In this document: positions 26,440-39,289 of the stretch, one piece after another
How positions within the stretch are numbered: the stretch's first letter is position 1
How the letters are laid out: every line of letters begins with the position of its first letter
From: Balamuthia mandrillaris
Taxonomy: Eukaryota > Discosea > Longamoebia > Balamuthiidae
Length of the DNA: 64,000 nt
Assembly: GCA_031835245.1 (NCBI GenBank)
Contig: JAVKOQ010000005.1
Coordinates: 62,001 to 126,000 of the forward strand
Direction of reading: 5' to 3'
Position numbers and translations under genes: made by a program
The notes under the pieces: generated by a model
Database searches by the model: none
What the model was told of the DNA's origin: nothing
The model's input: only the letters and a program-made list of their open reading frames with translations

Positions 26440-29400
26440 TCACCGTTTGACCAACGACAAGGGAACCGAGTTGAGGTGTTGCAAACAGCTGCAACCGCAG
26501 CCAGAGGGACAGACGCTGCGAGAGGTGAACCAGTCCTTCATATGCTGGATGTGCCCGCCGTGGCCACAAATAGTGCAGAAGGTGCTGAGTCCTTTCACGC
26601 CGATGTGGCAAATGACGCAACGAAAAGCGCTCCCGCTGCCACATTCCAAACATGAGGATGTAATGTTGTGGTTTGTGTCTTTCGTTGGTTCGCAGTTATG
26701 ACAATAGATTCCCAACACTGTTGTTATGAAGGAGAGGTTAGGAAAGCAAAAAAGGAGAAACAAAGAAAGGGCGTACAAATGGATAGGTCTTTGGTGTCGG
26801 GCGTATCCACAAACTTCAACACTTCCGCTTGCTTATCCAACCTGCCCCATCTGTACAAGATATCGGCATACAGTTTCCTATGAACGTCATAAAAGAATGA
26901 ATAAGTATAGGCACCAGGGAGGAGCAAAGCAAAGCAAATAATACCGGTAGTGATTATAAATAGGGGTCTTGGTCGGATCCAAAAGTGAAATATTGTCTTC
27001 CTTATACGTATAACTCAATGGTGAGGTTTGATGGTTGAGCTCAACAGCATGATGCTGACTAGAATACGAATAACTTCCTCTTCTGTGTTCTCCGTCCAAA
27101 GCTCCGCCTCCTCTTTCTCCTATGACAGCAGCAACAGCAGCCGCTGGAAGTGAAGCACGGCGAAGGTGGTGCGCTTTCCATGATTGTCCTCCTCCTCCTT
27201 CCGAACTATGCAGATGTTGATGATGTTGTTGTTGGTGGAGAGAGACACCTTCTGTGCTTTTACGTAAATCTCTGGCAGAGGAAGAAGAGGCAGAAGCAGA
27301 AGAAGAAGGAATGGTCAAAGAAGCAGAAGGAGTAGGAGAGCGCCCGAAAGTGGCGGACTGACCAAGATATTGATCTTCCAGAGGATAAAGTTGAGATTGG
27401 GACATTGCTCTTCTCATGCGAGAACCTTCCGCCACGGAGTGATCCCCCAAAACAACAGCATCATCAAAGGAAGGAGAGACAGTGCGGTGATAAGTGGATG
27501 ATGGGATGGAAGAGGCAGACGCTACAGCAGAGGGAGAAGACGCAAGCGAGGAAGAAGCAGAAGAAAGAGAAGTGGAGGAAGGGGGTGGCGGAGAAAGGCC
27601 CTCCAATTCAGAGGGAGATGAGGACAATAAATAAGAACCAGCTTCTTGGGTGTTGGCTGATCCGATATGATGATTGGGATAGTGTTGGTGTTGTCGAGTT
27701 GTCGTTGCTGTTGCCGAAGATGTCATAAGGCGATTTTGAGATATAATGCGCGGAGGGGGAGAGGACGACAGAGAGGCAGACCGACTGTGATTGTGTCGAT
27801 TATTAACATATCCATGTTCTTGAGGATGGGTGGATGAATTGTTGTTGTAGCGTGGACTGAGAATAGGAGTGGTACGAGGTGGCGAAGATAGCGGAGGAAA
27901 GAGCGTGAACGTAGCTCCCACATTGGTGTTGCCGTTAACGTTTTGCATCAAAGAGACGTTGTTTGCAGAGTTGGAAGTCGAGGTGGAAGGAGAGGGATGT
28001 TTGGATTGAGTTGAAGTCAAACGATTGCCTCTATCCAAAAGGGAGCGAAGTGAGCTCTTTCTTGATTCTTTCTCTTTCTCCTTTTCTTTCTCTTTACTCT
28101 TTTTGATGTTGTTTTCATCTAATGCAGCAATTGCGGTGTTGGAAGCCACAACATTAGAAGCAGAAGCAGATGAATCCATAACTCCAATGGAGCTGCCAGT
28201 CAAATGGTTCATCATTTGAAGACCTGAATTGCCGATTGCCATAGGAAGCCGTTTGATGGAAGAAGTTCGTTTAGAAGAGGACAAAGAACTATCTTGTAAT
28301 TGTTGTTGTTGAAGTTGCCATTGTTGGTGCTGCAGCTGTTGTTGGTGTTGCCATTGCATCAACTTTTTGTCTTTAGCAGTGAGATAATAGTTGGAGGAAG
28401 AGAAAGATAAAATGCAAGACATTAGAGCCAAAGTTTGAATATCTCCCATCCGTAAGCAGAAAGTTATGGAAAAGCAATTTAACAGTAGATATGAGAGAGA
28501 CGAGACAGGAATAAGGAAAACCGTGTCACTAGACAAAGAAAAAAGGATATTCTCATAGTGTCGGAAGAAAGAATCCAACAATGGACGAGCAAACGGATGA
28601 TGAGACCACGGATCCGTTTCAGAAAGAACATCCGCAGGATCCTCAACACATGATGAAGAGGCGCCACCCATCATCGCGTTGAGAGCTAATACAGCGCGAG
28701 ACTTAGTGGAAAAAGGAGGAAGAGCTTTCATTGTCCGAGGAAAGAGTTTGGGATGCATCATGTGACCTATGAGCGACCACAATTGAACTAGGTCCTCGCG
28801 ACCTACTTTCTTGGCAGCTCTTGCGTTCCGTGAACATATGGAAGGGGCTGAACTTCCCGATAACCTGTTTTTGTTTTACCACAAAAGAGATAAGAATGAA
28901 GGAAAAGAGTGAAGAAAGATGAATGAAGAAAGAAGAAAGAATGGAGGATGGGAACGAAAAAACGAACGTGTAGAGGCCACCAAGCGTTTCACTGATTGGT
29001 AGGAACTGAGAAATCCGATGAACGCGAATAGTGTTAAGCCGAGGCATATCCAACGACGCTGGGTTTGGATTTTTATTTCTCAAATCCTGGAAAAAGAGGA
29101 ATGTTAAAAACAGGAACACAACAGTTTTATGAAGAAGGCAGAAAAAAGAAGAAAAACAAAGAACAAGAAAACAGAAGAGAAAATAAGCAGAACAACAACC
29201 AACAGTCTGTTATGATACGGGTACCATTTTAATGGGTAAGAGGTCGACTACTTCTTCATAGAAATAGAGCTTGGTAATCTCCACAAGCCCGTTTTCCTCT
29301 TTATCCTTTCGTTTGTTTTCCATATCACGACTTCGGAGAACTTCTAATCGTTTCTTGAGATCCGCATAAGTTCGCGGAGCAGTAGTGGTTGAGGAAGATG

Positions 29401-30652
29401 AACTGGAAAATGAGGAAGAACTAAGAGAAGCAGTAAGAGCCGAAGTAAGAGCAGAAGAAGTAGCAGAGACCATAGAAGAGCTAGAAGGATTGGAAGTTGA
29501 AAGGGTCGCAACAGAAGGAGAAGAGGCGGCAGAGGAAGAAGACTCTTCTTCGTCATCCTCATCGAAATCAGAGGCGGAGTTGCTATCGTTGGCAAGGTGC
29601 TTGTAGCCGTTGAGGTTGCGGGGTGTTAGTCGTAGAGCAGAATTAGTTTTCACCAAAGGAGAGAACAGCAAGTGGCTGGCTGAGAACGAAATAAGGGTAT
29701 CTTTTTGAAGGAAAACGGTTCGACAAAAAAAAAATAAATTTAACAATAACAGCAACGAGAAACGCAACGAAAAGACGAGAGAATACCATTTCCAAAGACA
29801 GCACCACAAAGGCGAGGGCAAGGCATAGCATTTTCTTGAGCAGTTATAATCATTTCCTGCGTGTTGGGAGAGAAGGAAGGAGAAAGCTGTAACGAGGAGG
29901 GCGAGAAGGAACGTGTCCGCAAAGAAGACGGCACAGAAGAAGAGATAAAAGGACTCTCTTGCATGGAGTCTTGGCTTTTGTTACTGGACTGAAGGTCCAA
30001 CTCCCTCTGCATTGTGTGCACAAGTTGGTAAAGACACTCCTCCAAACAAGGTTTGCTCAGGTTGACATAGAATTCTGCCGTTCGTGAAACCTCTTCCTTC
30101 AACTTGGCACGAACGCGATGTGGGATAGAGAGACTAGGATAAAGGTGGAAGGAAGGTGGCGCGCTGTGAGGATAGGCTGAGGGAAAAGTGATTCGCACTT
30201 GTTGAACATAGTTGTTGACAGTGACGATGGCCTCGCACATACTGTCCCTCACGTTGATGTTCTCTAGCGTGACGTGCTCGATTGGTGATTTCTGGACGGT
30301 GGCAAACTCGTGTGCGAGACCTGCCCAGCATCGCATTTGACTGCGCCTGAGAGCCTCGGAACGGGGAGAAGGACTCTTGCTGCCGATGGTGTGAAGAAGA
30401 CCTGGAGAGGCGCGCGAGGGGGACGGTGAGGGAATTGGTATGCCTTGTTTTTTTGCCTCAAAGGTACATGCCTAAAGCGAGGGACGGAGTAAGACAATGA
30501 GCATTGATTTAAAAAGTAATAAAAATGAAGAGAGCATACAGTTATATCGGCTTCATCCACTTTCCACAGTTTCATGTTTTGGTCGTTGGACCATGACACC
30601 AATTGAAAGTTTCTATCCTCTGTACAATCATTTGAATAAAAAAAGTTAGAGT

Positions 30653-30686
<34 letters not shown>

Positions 30687-31102
30687 CAACAACAAACCAG
30701 GTGGACCAACGATTCTCCAATCGAAAGCAGTGACAACATCGTTGTGCCCTGCAAAGGAGTGTACAATCTCAGCGTTGGCCAAGCTCCACATGTTTAAAGC
30801 ATGATCATCACGTATGGCCGTTGTGACAATACCATCGCCAAATGGCTAACATCAGAGGAAGTCAAAAAAAACAGCTAAGTGAAGAGAGAGAGGAGAGAGA
30901 GGCAATGGAACGAGAAGGATACGATACCGCAAAACGAGCTCTGGTGACTGGAGTTGTTACTCTGATGGTATGGATTGGTTGACGAGGAGAGGATGTGTCC
31001 CACACCTTTTTATCAAAGGTTAGATGAGAAATTTTTAGCATTGCAAAGATTGGACCAGAATAATAGCTGGGGAGAGCATGATCGAATCGGAGGAGGAAAG
31101 GA

Positions 31103-31144
<42 letters not shown>

Positions 31145-32204
31145 ATTATATAGACAAAAACTAACTTTAACTTGAAGGTCTTGGCTAGCAGTAAGAAGAT
31201 GGTTTTCGTGGATGTAGCTCCAGTCAAGACATTTAATTTTAGACATATGTGCAGTTATGAAGTTCAGTGGAGCTCTTTCTTTCTGTAATAAAAAGTTAAC
31301 GCGATGCCTCAAACGAAAAACACAACAGCGAAAGGGGACACATACGCGAACATCCCAAATCCGAACTTCGTTGTCGCTCGCAGTCGCTAAGACATGAGTG
31401 GAATTACGATTCCATTTTACTTGAGTTACACCAGCTAAAATATACAAATAAACCAAAGGGTTAAGCCAAAAAGAATTAAGACAGAAAATTGTTGATGTAA
31501 GTACACTGTACCTCTCGGACGTAAACTTTGCACTCGGTGCGCCTTCTTTGGGATACGAGTGTCCCACAAATGTACATTGCTGTCAGCGGAGCAAGTGGCC
31601 AAAAGATTTGGGTCGTGAAAATTCCAGGACAGGTCCAATACAGGTCTGTCGTGAGACTTAAACGTGGCCTGAAGGGCAAACCTTCTATCATCCAAGTTCC
31701 AAATCAGAGTGTTTGTGTTTGCCTTTTTTTTTCTAGTGTTATCATATGCGAACGTGGAAACAAGGGAGCGAGAAGAAAACGAGGAATAGGGAAGAATTAC
31801 TGTAGACGCAAAGTAACTGGCATGCGATTGATGAGGATTCCACAAGACTAGACCTACTTCCCATCGGCTTTGCTGGGGTAACGTCTTCACAGGCTCCCAT
31901 GGCTCATCCAAGTTCACAATATATAACGTCTTCTTGCTGCAAACGAGAGACGAATGAGAAAAAGCGAGAATAATAGAGTACCAAATTACAGAGAGAACAA
32001 AAGAGAGGAAAAAAGAGAGGAAGAGGAAGAGGAAGAGGAAGAGGAAGAGGAAGAGGAAGAGGAAGAGGAAGAGGAAGAGGAAGAGGAAGAGGAAGAGGAA
32101 GAGGAAGAGGAAGAGGAAGAGGAAGAGGAAGAGGAAGAGGAAGAGGAAGAGGAAGAGGAAGAGGAAGAGGAAGAGGAGGAAGAAGGAAGAGGAAGAGGAA
32201 GAGA

Positions 32205-32236
<32 letters not shown>

Positions 32237-32369
32237 CAAACCCTCCTAAAACAGCAAATGCGCCGACTGCGTCCACGGCGATATCATTGATAGGGGCTTT
32301 GAAACAAACAGACAGATCCACGTCTGAGGTGGAGTCTGTCGGTCCTCCTTTGGCAAAAAGGTCCTCCAT
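26440..32369 (-). CDS. WDR59: WDR59, GATOR2 complex subunit (yeast Sea3/Mtc5)
   Basis: GATOR2 subunit that acts on TORC1 amino-acid signalling at the lysosome. About fourteen exons. The start at 32369 (MEDLFAKGG) leads into WD40 blades: KKTLYIVNLDEPWEPVKTL (31938-31880), DLSWNFHDPNLLATCSADS (31640-31560), AGVTQVKWNRNSTHVLATASD (31436-31347), ITAHMSKIKCLDW (31270-31170), PFGDGIVTTAIRDDHALNMW and FAGHNDVVTAFDWR (30845-30700), FQLVSWSNDQNMKLWKVDE (30610-30540). An RWD domain follows (30290-29990: VQQVRITFPSAYPHSAPPSFHL). Then comes a long Ser-rich region with the family blocks HPFARPLLDSFFRHY, DIQTLALMSCIL and ILYRWGRLDKQAEVLKFV. It closes with the C-terminal RING-like zinc module (YCHNCE, CVICHIGVKGLSTFC, CGHGGHIQHM, CPSGCGCSC), all eight-plus Cys/His ligands present. 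Domain order equals animal WDR59. Confidence 0.92.
32013..32240. repeat. (GAGGAA)n array followed by (GA)n in the first WDR59 intron
   Basis: About 200 bp of almost perfect GAGGAA hexamers and a short GA run, wholly inside intron 31939-32244. On the coding strand it is a pure CT-rich polypyrimidine tract. Confidence 0.95.
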
Positions 32370-33669
32370 AATTGTTCTCTTCTACAGCGCTCTGTCTTTC
32401 TTCTTCTGTTTTTTTTTTTTTCAAGACTGACTTTGAAAAAATTTCTTAGTATTCACTAACTACTGGAAAAAAAAGAATGAGACTTGAACGAAGAAGAGGA
32501 AAGAGAAGGAACGTACTGAGCTTTGCTCTACGTTTGTTTTTCCTGTTTTTTTTGCAGAGATAACACTTCAGCGCGATCCAAACGAACGTTTTTCAGAAGT
32601 GAATCAACGCAAGGTAACAGTTCATCTTTTTTTCTCTCTCTCTATCGCCCTTTGCCTTTTTGTCTTAGCCCCCCCTTTTGTTTATTTTTTTTTTGGTTCT
32701 CTTCCCCCCTCGAGCTCTCTTGTCCCCTGTTTGTGCCCTCAAATTTTTAAATAAAAAAAAATAGCTGTGAGGTTCTTGTCATCTTTGTTGTGCTGCTTTG
32801 CTTACCTTTTTATTTTTCTTCGCGGTGCGCTCTCTCTTCTCCGCGCCCTGTTCCTTCCCTCTCTCTAAGTTAATAAATAAAGTAAAGGGAGTGGTTTAAA
32901 ATCAATCATACTCTGGAGGAAACGAAAAAACAAAAAAATAATATACCACACAGACACAAAAGGGGGGGAAGAAAAACACAAAAAACGAAACCAAAGTCAA
33001 CAACGCCCCACCCAATACAACACACAACAACGAACCTTCTTCCTTTTGCTTCTCCCCTCCTCTTGCTTGTCGCAGCAAAAAACAACTCCCTTTTTTTTTG
33101 TAATTTTTACAACTTTTGTAACTTTTTATCTTTTTTGTCGACGGTTTATCAACAATATGATTTTTTTTGTGATTTTTACAACTTTTAAACCTTTTTATCT
33201 TTTTTGCCGACGACTTATCGACAATCTCTGAATCTCGTTTTGCACACCATGTTCTTCCCTGTAGGAAACAGCTCGGCTCGCCAAAAGTGCACGAAAAAGA
33301 TGCTGTGTGGCGTGCTGTCTCCCGCCTCTCTGTCCTGTTGGCAGCGAGATCCACTATCTCTCCACCCAAAATCTCACACCTGAGGTCCAAGAATCCTCCT
33401 TAACCTTCGCTTTTGTCAGGCTAGGCAAAGACACACGAGGTCATCATACCAACGGCGGAAAACTTTGCCTCACCTTCGACATGTAGACAGTTTTCCATTG
33501 TTGGCATGACACAGCAGCAGTGGCCAAGTGAGCTCAAAGAGAGGAAGAGGGAGGGTCAACATCAAGCCGGTTGGTTTTCGGTGCAGAAGGGGTTTTTTTG
33601 TTGTGTCGTCATGGGGATCGAGTTCCTGTGGTCGCATTCCATTTGTAGGTGTGCAGACAGAGAAAGAAA
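32370..33669. other. Long spacer between WDR59 and the ERG2/sigma-1 gene
   Basis: No gene I can support. 32400-32760 is T- and C-rich. 33092-33160 and 33162-33230 are a tandem direct repeat of about 69 bp (GATTTTTACAACTTTT, CTTTTTATCTTTTTTG, CGACGNNTTATC in both). 33240-33500 has mixed composition, with a TGTAGACA-type motif near 33481. The divergent promoters of both genes must lie here. Confidence 0.5.
33092..33230. repeat. Two-copy tandem direct repeat, about 69 bp unit
   Basis: Copy 1 at 33092-33160 and copy 2 at 33162-33230 align along their whole length with scattered substitutions; both contain TTTTACAACTTTT, TTTTTATCTTTTTTG and a TTATC(A/G)ACAAT end. Confidence 0.85.
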
Positions 33670-34651
33670 ATGGCGAAAAGGGCTGGAGGAAGCGCTGCGA
33701 AGAACCACACACCGTCGCAAAAGAACAAGAAGAGCACAAACCCGAAAGAAAACAATCGCTCTTCCAAGACGGCCAAAAAGGGACGCCTGGCCTTGGTTGT
33801 TGTTGTCTCCATCGCAGTGTTCGCTGTTGTGGCCAAGCTCGTGTTGGAGCACCATGCCAGTAAACCTCTGTTCGACGATGAGGTGCTGCACCGTCTCGCC
33901 AAACGAAGGCTCTCTGGCGTTTCGGGAGAAGAGAGATGGAATACTGACCTTGGAGGACATGTTTACCAACGTTACCAGAGCGTTACAGCAGGAATACCCT
34001 GACCACATATTCGCTGGTTCCTATCCTTTCTGCTTGTTTCGCTCGTCTTACTGTGACTTATTTCTTTCTACATATTAGATAATGAGTGGGTGTTCAACTG
34101 TGCTGGTGGCTTCAAGACTGGCATGCTAATACTGCACGCCTCGCTGACTGGTATTCTTTAACGCTCTCTCTCTCTCTCTCTCTCTCTCAGTCTCTCTCTG
34201 TCTCTTGTTCTGTCTCTAGCTCAAAGAGTTGGCTTCCTCCTCTGGCTCTTCACCCTTTCTCACCTCTTTGTTTTCCTTCTATGTTTTCATAGAGTATGTG
34301 ATCTTTTGGGGGAGTGCTGTGCATACAGTGGGGATGTCAGGTCGCCACGCTGGCGAGTTTCATGACTTTTTGATGACAGGCAGCTTTGGTCAATGGAAGG
34401 AAGGCACCGTCCACAAGAAGCTTTACCAACCAGGGGACCATGTCTACCACGGTCGCTGGAGGGGAAGCGTGGTGGAGCTCGCCGAGGACACATGGATGTT
34501 GGAGCACATGGTAGGCATTATCCCTTGGAGCCTGCCCTTTGGCCTTGCCGACTCCGTGCTCAGCAATCAAGACTTCATCACCGTTGGCTCCTCGCTTTGG
34601 ACTTACGCCCGGCTGGTCGGGTATGAACTCCTCCTCCAAGGCAAAATATGA
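33670..34651 (+). CDS. ERG2: C-8 sterol isomerase / sigma-1 receptor family protein (frame break in exon 1)
   Basis: ERG2-type delta8-delta7 sterol isomerase or sigma-1 receptor, an ER membrane protein. Exons 33670-34016, 34079-34150, 34293-34651. Start MAKRAGGSAAKN, a Lys-rich tail, then one membrane segment (RLALVVVVSIAVFAVVAKLVL, split), then FDDEVLHRLAKRRLS. The ligand-binding cupin part is strong: NEWVFNCAGGFKTGMLILHASLTEY, GRHAGEFHDFLMTG, QPGDHVYHGRWRG, DTWMLEHMVGIIPWSLPFGLADS (listed in pieces). The Asp and Glu of the sigma-1 site (within GRHAGEF and DTWMLEH) are recognisable. Between about 33910 and 33945 the frame must change: LHRLAKRRLSGVSG is in one frame and GILTLEDMFTNVTRAL in the next, so a shift by one base is needed. 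This could be a sequencing error, a true mutation, or an unusually short intron. Confidence 0.85.
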
Positions 34652-34837
34652 ATGGAGTGAACAGATTGCATAACGAGATCCCATTTGTTCATGTCGACAT
34701 GGTCAAATTCGTGGAATTTCGGAAGGAATTGTCCACAAAAAATAATCACCTTAAAAATTTATTTTATTTTTTTCTCAATCGAAAAAAAAAAATAATAAAA
34801 AGAAGAAAGAAGAAGAAAAACGTAAAGCAACAGCAAC

Positions 34838-35216
34838 ATGGGCAAATCCAAGAAGGACTTGAAGCGACAAAAGCAGAGGACGGACCGCGAACAGGGCATC
34901 ACGGCTCCAGAGAAGAAACCACCCATGACGGAAGCTGCTTGGTATCTATCTGTATTTTGTGTGGGGTGCGGCAAGAGGTGTGTTGTGTGATGCAGTGTGG
35001 TGTTATGTCCCCCTGGCTACAGTTTTCTTCTTGTTTTGTTTTTTGTTCTCACTCACTCCTTTTTTTGTTTTTTCTGAATGGTTGGTTTGTAGTACGCTTT
35101 GTAAAAAGTCACTCCGGACAACAAAGAGGAACGTGGAGCTGTTCACTCACGTCCAGACGTACCACTCTGGCTCCACCGTGGAGGCCTGCTTCCCTGGACA
35201 AAAGTACATCCCCTAA
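34838..35216 (+). CDS. Small ZNF706/4F5-type zinc-finger protein, 75 residues
   Basis: Exon 1 34838-34941 encodes MGKSKKDLKRQKQRTDREQG and a Pro/Lys-rich linker. Exon 2 35093-35216 starts so that the split codon becomes Cys, making CTLCKKSL. The protein then reads ELFTHVQTYHSGS, giving a CxxC-x(14)-HxxxxH zinc-binding site. Basic helical N-terminus plus a single C-terminal C2H2 finger is the layout of ZNF706 and At2g23090-like proteins, whose function is poorly known (translation and stress roles have been proposed). Spacer to the ERG2 gene is 186 bp. Confidence 0.8.
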
Positions 35217-35332
35217 AACTTTAAAAACAAAAACACAACAGATCATAATCTTTTGCAGTTTATTATTCTTTATGTACAGTAAAACTTCGCCTTGTGTTGT
35301 TGTTTTCGCTGAGCTTGCCTCGTTCCTTATCA

Positions 35333-36277
<945 letters not shown>

Positions 36278-36419
36278 GTTTTGGTTTGGTGCGCGGGTTT
36301 GGGCTCCCAAAGAAAACGAGAGGAAAAGAGAACAAAAGAGAATGGAAGGAACGCTATGAAGCACGAAAGAATACTGAAAACTGGCAGAGAAATAACAAAA
36401 ACTTGGAATTGTCATCTTT

Positions 36420-39038
36420 TCATTGTACTTTGGGAGTTGGCTTGCTCTTCTTCACGTGGCGGTGATGTTTCGTTTGGTGTTGTCGTTGGAGACGAGAATG
36501 GTAGTCCTCCAGTCTTTGGAGGAGATCATCGTGTCGCTTCATTCTCCCGAGAATCTCGGCGTGGCTGTTGCAGAGCTGATGCAACAGGCGATTGTTTTCG
36601 CTCAAATAGTCGCGGTAGGAGAGCTTGGCCACTATCACTGCTATAGCACAAAACACGCAGCAACACTTAAACACAACACAAAAAAAATAAAATAAAAGAT
36701 TTTAAAAAACAAAACTTGGAGAGATAAACAAGCAAAGAAGAGCAGAAAAACAAACCTTTCGCAGGAACCATATGGCAGAGGAAAAGGAAGGGAAGGAGAA
36801 GAGAAAGAACAAAAGGGTTTCGCTGTTCTCCTCCTCAAAACCGCCAAAAGCAGCGAAGATAAACTTTTCCAGAAGAAAATTGAATGGTAATGCTGTATAT
36901 GTGTTAAAGAAAGAAGAAGCACAGAAGAAGCAGAAAAAAAAAATAAATATAGAGGATGTTACCTAAAAATATAAACAGTCTTGCAGCGTTTGTTGCTGGT
37001 GAAGACGTTGCGAGAAAGCCGACGATGGCAAACGATAAGTAATAAGCAATTGCTTTCAAGTCAAAGAATTCTCCTGTTGTTTAAAACAGATAAGAAACAA
37101 GAGAACAAAAGAGGTATATACGAAGGAAACGTCCCCAAAGAGAACCAAAACACAAAGAATAACAAAAGAACAGCAAAGAAGGGAAAGAAAGAAAAAGAGA
37201 GAGCGAGTGAAAGAAACACGTTACCAAGAAGCGAGCGATGAAAGCTGCCTAATCTCTCCACCGTGCTCAAGAGTTCGCCTTGCATGGAGGCGATGCGTCC
37301 GTGTTGCGTTTCTATGTTGAAGAGAGCTGCTTCAGAACGAGAAGAAAGTTCGTTCATGAAGTTGAAAGTGTTGGCGAACGTCGTCTCTTGTTTTTGGATC
37401 ATCTCCAGAAACTGTTCGTTGGCTCTTTCGGAAGCAGAAGCGATACTTGTTAGCTTCTGTTTATCAAACTATGGTCAACATACACAAAACAAACAACAAA
37501 GGCGACAGGTGTTAACCTCTTCAGCATGTCTATAAAGCTGAGCTTGTTCCTCAAAGAAGCGTTGTTGCGTTTCCGCGATCTCCTCTTGGCCATCTTTCAA
37601 CCCTCCAAAACCTTGCTGCAGCGAGTCTTGAGAGCGAAGCAAGTCTCGTTGGTTCTCGAGAGCAAACTTTAGGTCTTGTTTCAGAAAAGTGGAATCTTCT
37701 TTGAGCTGGTTGAGGGCAGCGGCAGTAAGTCGGCTCATTTGTTGTTGCTGCTGTTGGAGATGATATTGTCCTTCTAGCATGTGGTCCTGAGTACGAATCG
37801 ACTGTTCGACTCCAGAATGAATCTTGACTTCACGTTGATAACGTCAGCAAATAAGCCCCACCAACGCTAGCTGAACAGTGATGACAGGAGAGAGGAAAGC
37901 TCGAGGTACCTGACAGAGATTCAAGAAGCTTCATTTCATGGTCAAACAATCGAAAGTTTTCTTTCGTTTGGGAGTGCACCTGCAACAACCCGCTCATCAG
38001 CTCTTCTTGGCCATCCTGTATCTTTTGCTGTGCTGCTGCTGTCTCTTCTCTGCATTCATTCAACGAATAAGAAGAAATTGAAGAGGCTAAGAAGTAAGAA
38101 GACGCAGCCACAGGAACAACAAGAGGAGAGGTACGAACGCTGTTCTCTGGACAGAGGCAGTCATGGAACGAACTTCCTCCAACGCATAAACGGACCGGTG
38201 TGTCGCCTGAGCAAGCACATTCACCGCTTCTTCCGTCCGTTGTTGAAAGTATTCGCTCTGAAGGTAGTAACACACATTCTCCGCATGGAGAAAGAATTCT
38301 GTTTGAAGATATATCAACAAGGAACAAACAATGCAACAAGGAGAGTGATAAAATGTCAACAAACCAGTAAAAGTGTTGAAAGCAATTGGGTCTTTCGTCA
38401 TCGGTGAAGTGCTAACATAGAGAAAAAAATAACCCAGTAAGAGAAGAGGATGAAAAGCAAGACGAACAAGAACGGAGACAGAAAAAACAGAAAGAAAAAG
38501 CGGAGCGTATGATGAAGGACGATGAAGAATAAAGAACCATTCCAAAATAGACATATCAGAGGAACAAAGAAAAGGGTCCATTCCAGATCGCATCAAGTGG
38601 CAGTTGGTCAGAGCAACAGCCAACCTTCCTTTGGTTTCCTCTTTGGATGAAGCCAAGTTAAAAAAGAGCAAGGAAAAAAAAATTAACAAACAACGCTAAC
38701 CAAACGAACCATTCATTCCTCGACATCCTTCATCGAACAACAGAATAGCTTGAGTCCAGCACTTCTCTTTGGCAGCGTTCTCTTGAAGAGACAAATACAT
38801 ATCTGAAAACAAAAACAAACTTTGTTAGAAAAAAATAAATAACAGAGCACCAGCACCCTCGCTTCTGCTCACCGTGACCTTTAGCCACTCGGTCCTCTGC
38901 GCGTTGGTCAAACTGGAAGGGAAGTAGTGACCACAGGTCGTTCCACCCTGGGAAGTAACGCCCCCCTTCGGCGCTCGTGCACGGCTGAGCATTCACCAGA
39001 AAGAAGCATACAAGGAGCCCACCGAAACAGTTATTCAT
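36420..39038 (-). CDS. Nuclear-fusion (karyogamy) protein, KAR5/GEX1/Brambleberry family
   Basis: Nuclear-envelope protein needed for fusion of gamete nuclei. Start at 39038 gives a signal peptide (MNNCFGGLLVCFFLVNAQP). Exons with matching phases: 38873-39038, about 38708-38803, about 38490-38640, about 38365-38412, about 38090-38300, then several coiled-coil exons to 36420. The Cys-rich family core is complete: KEKCWTQAILLFDEGCR, RLAVALTNCHLMRSG, PMTKDPIAFNTFTEFFLHAENVCYYLQ, then QQRTEEAVNVLAQAT. A long Gln/Glu-rich coiled coil (QDGQEELMSGLLQVHSQTKE, QRDLLRSQDSLQQG) and C-terminal hydrophobic segments (CCCVFCAIAVIVA) with a basic end follow, matching KAR5/GEX1 layout. The middle exon borders are approximate. 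Confidence 0.85.
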
Positions 39039-39289
39039 CTTTGTTGTTTATACTGTGTTTTTTTTGTTGTTGTGGTTGATTTCATGAAAGAGGAGGAAAA
39101 AAACCAACCTGAGCTTACTCCTATTTAAATGCCATGCTATATCATCACGGCAAGCAACCCAAACATTTAAAAAGCTAGCATACATGATTGATACATGTCC
39201 AATTCTTCCTCGTCAATCCAATCTTTCGTTAATCTCACGTCGTCGTGAAAGAGGTTCTTTCGTGTCGTCATAAATAATGACATGACGAC

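Noticed and set aside
31954-32430. Frame encoding a long poly-Glu protein on the plus strand
   Set aside because: It is the GAGGAA array in the first WDR59 intron, read antisense.
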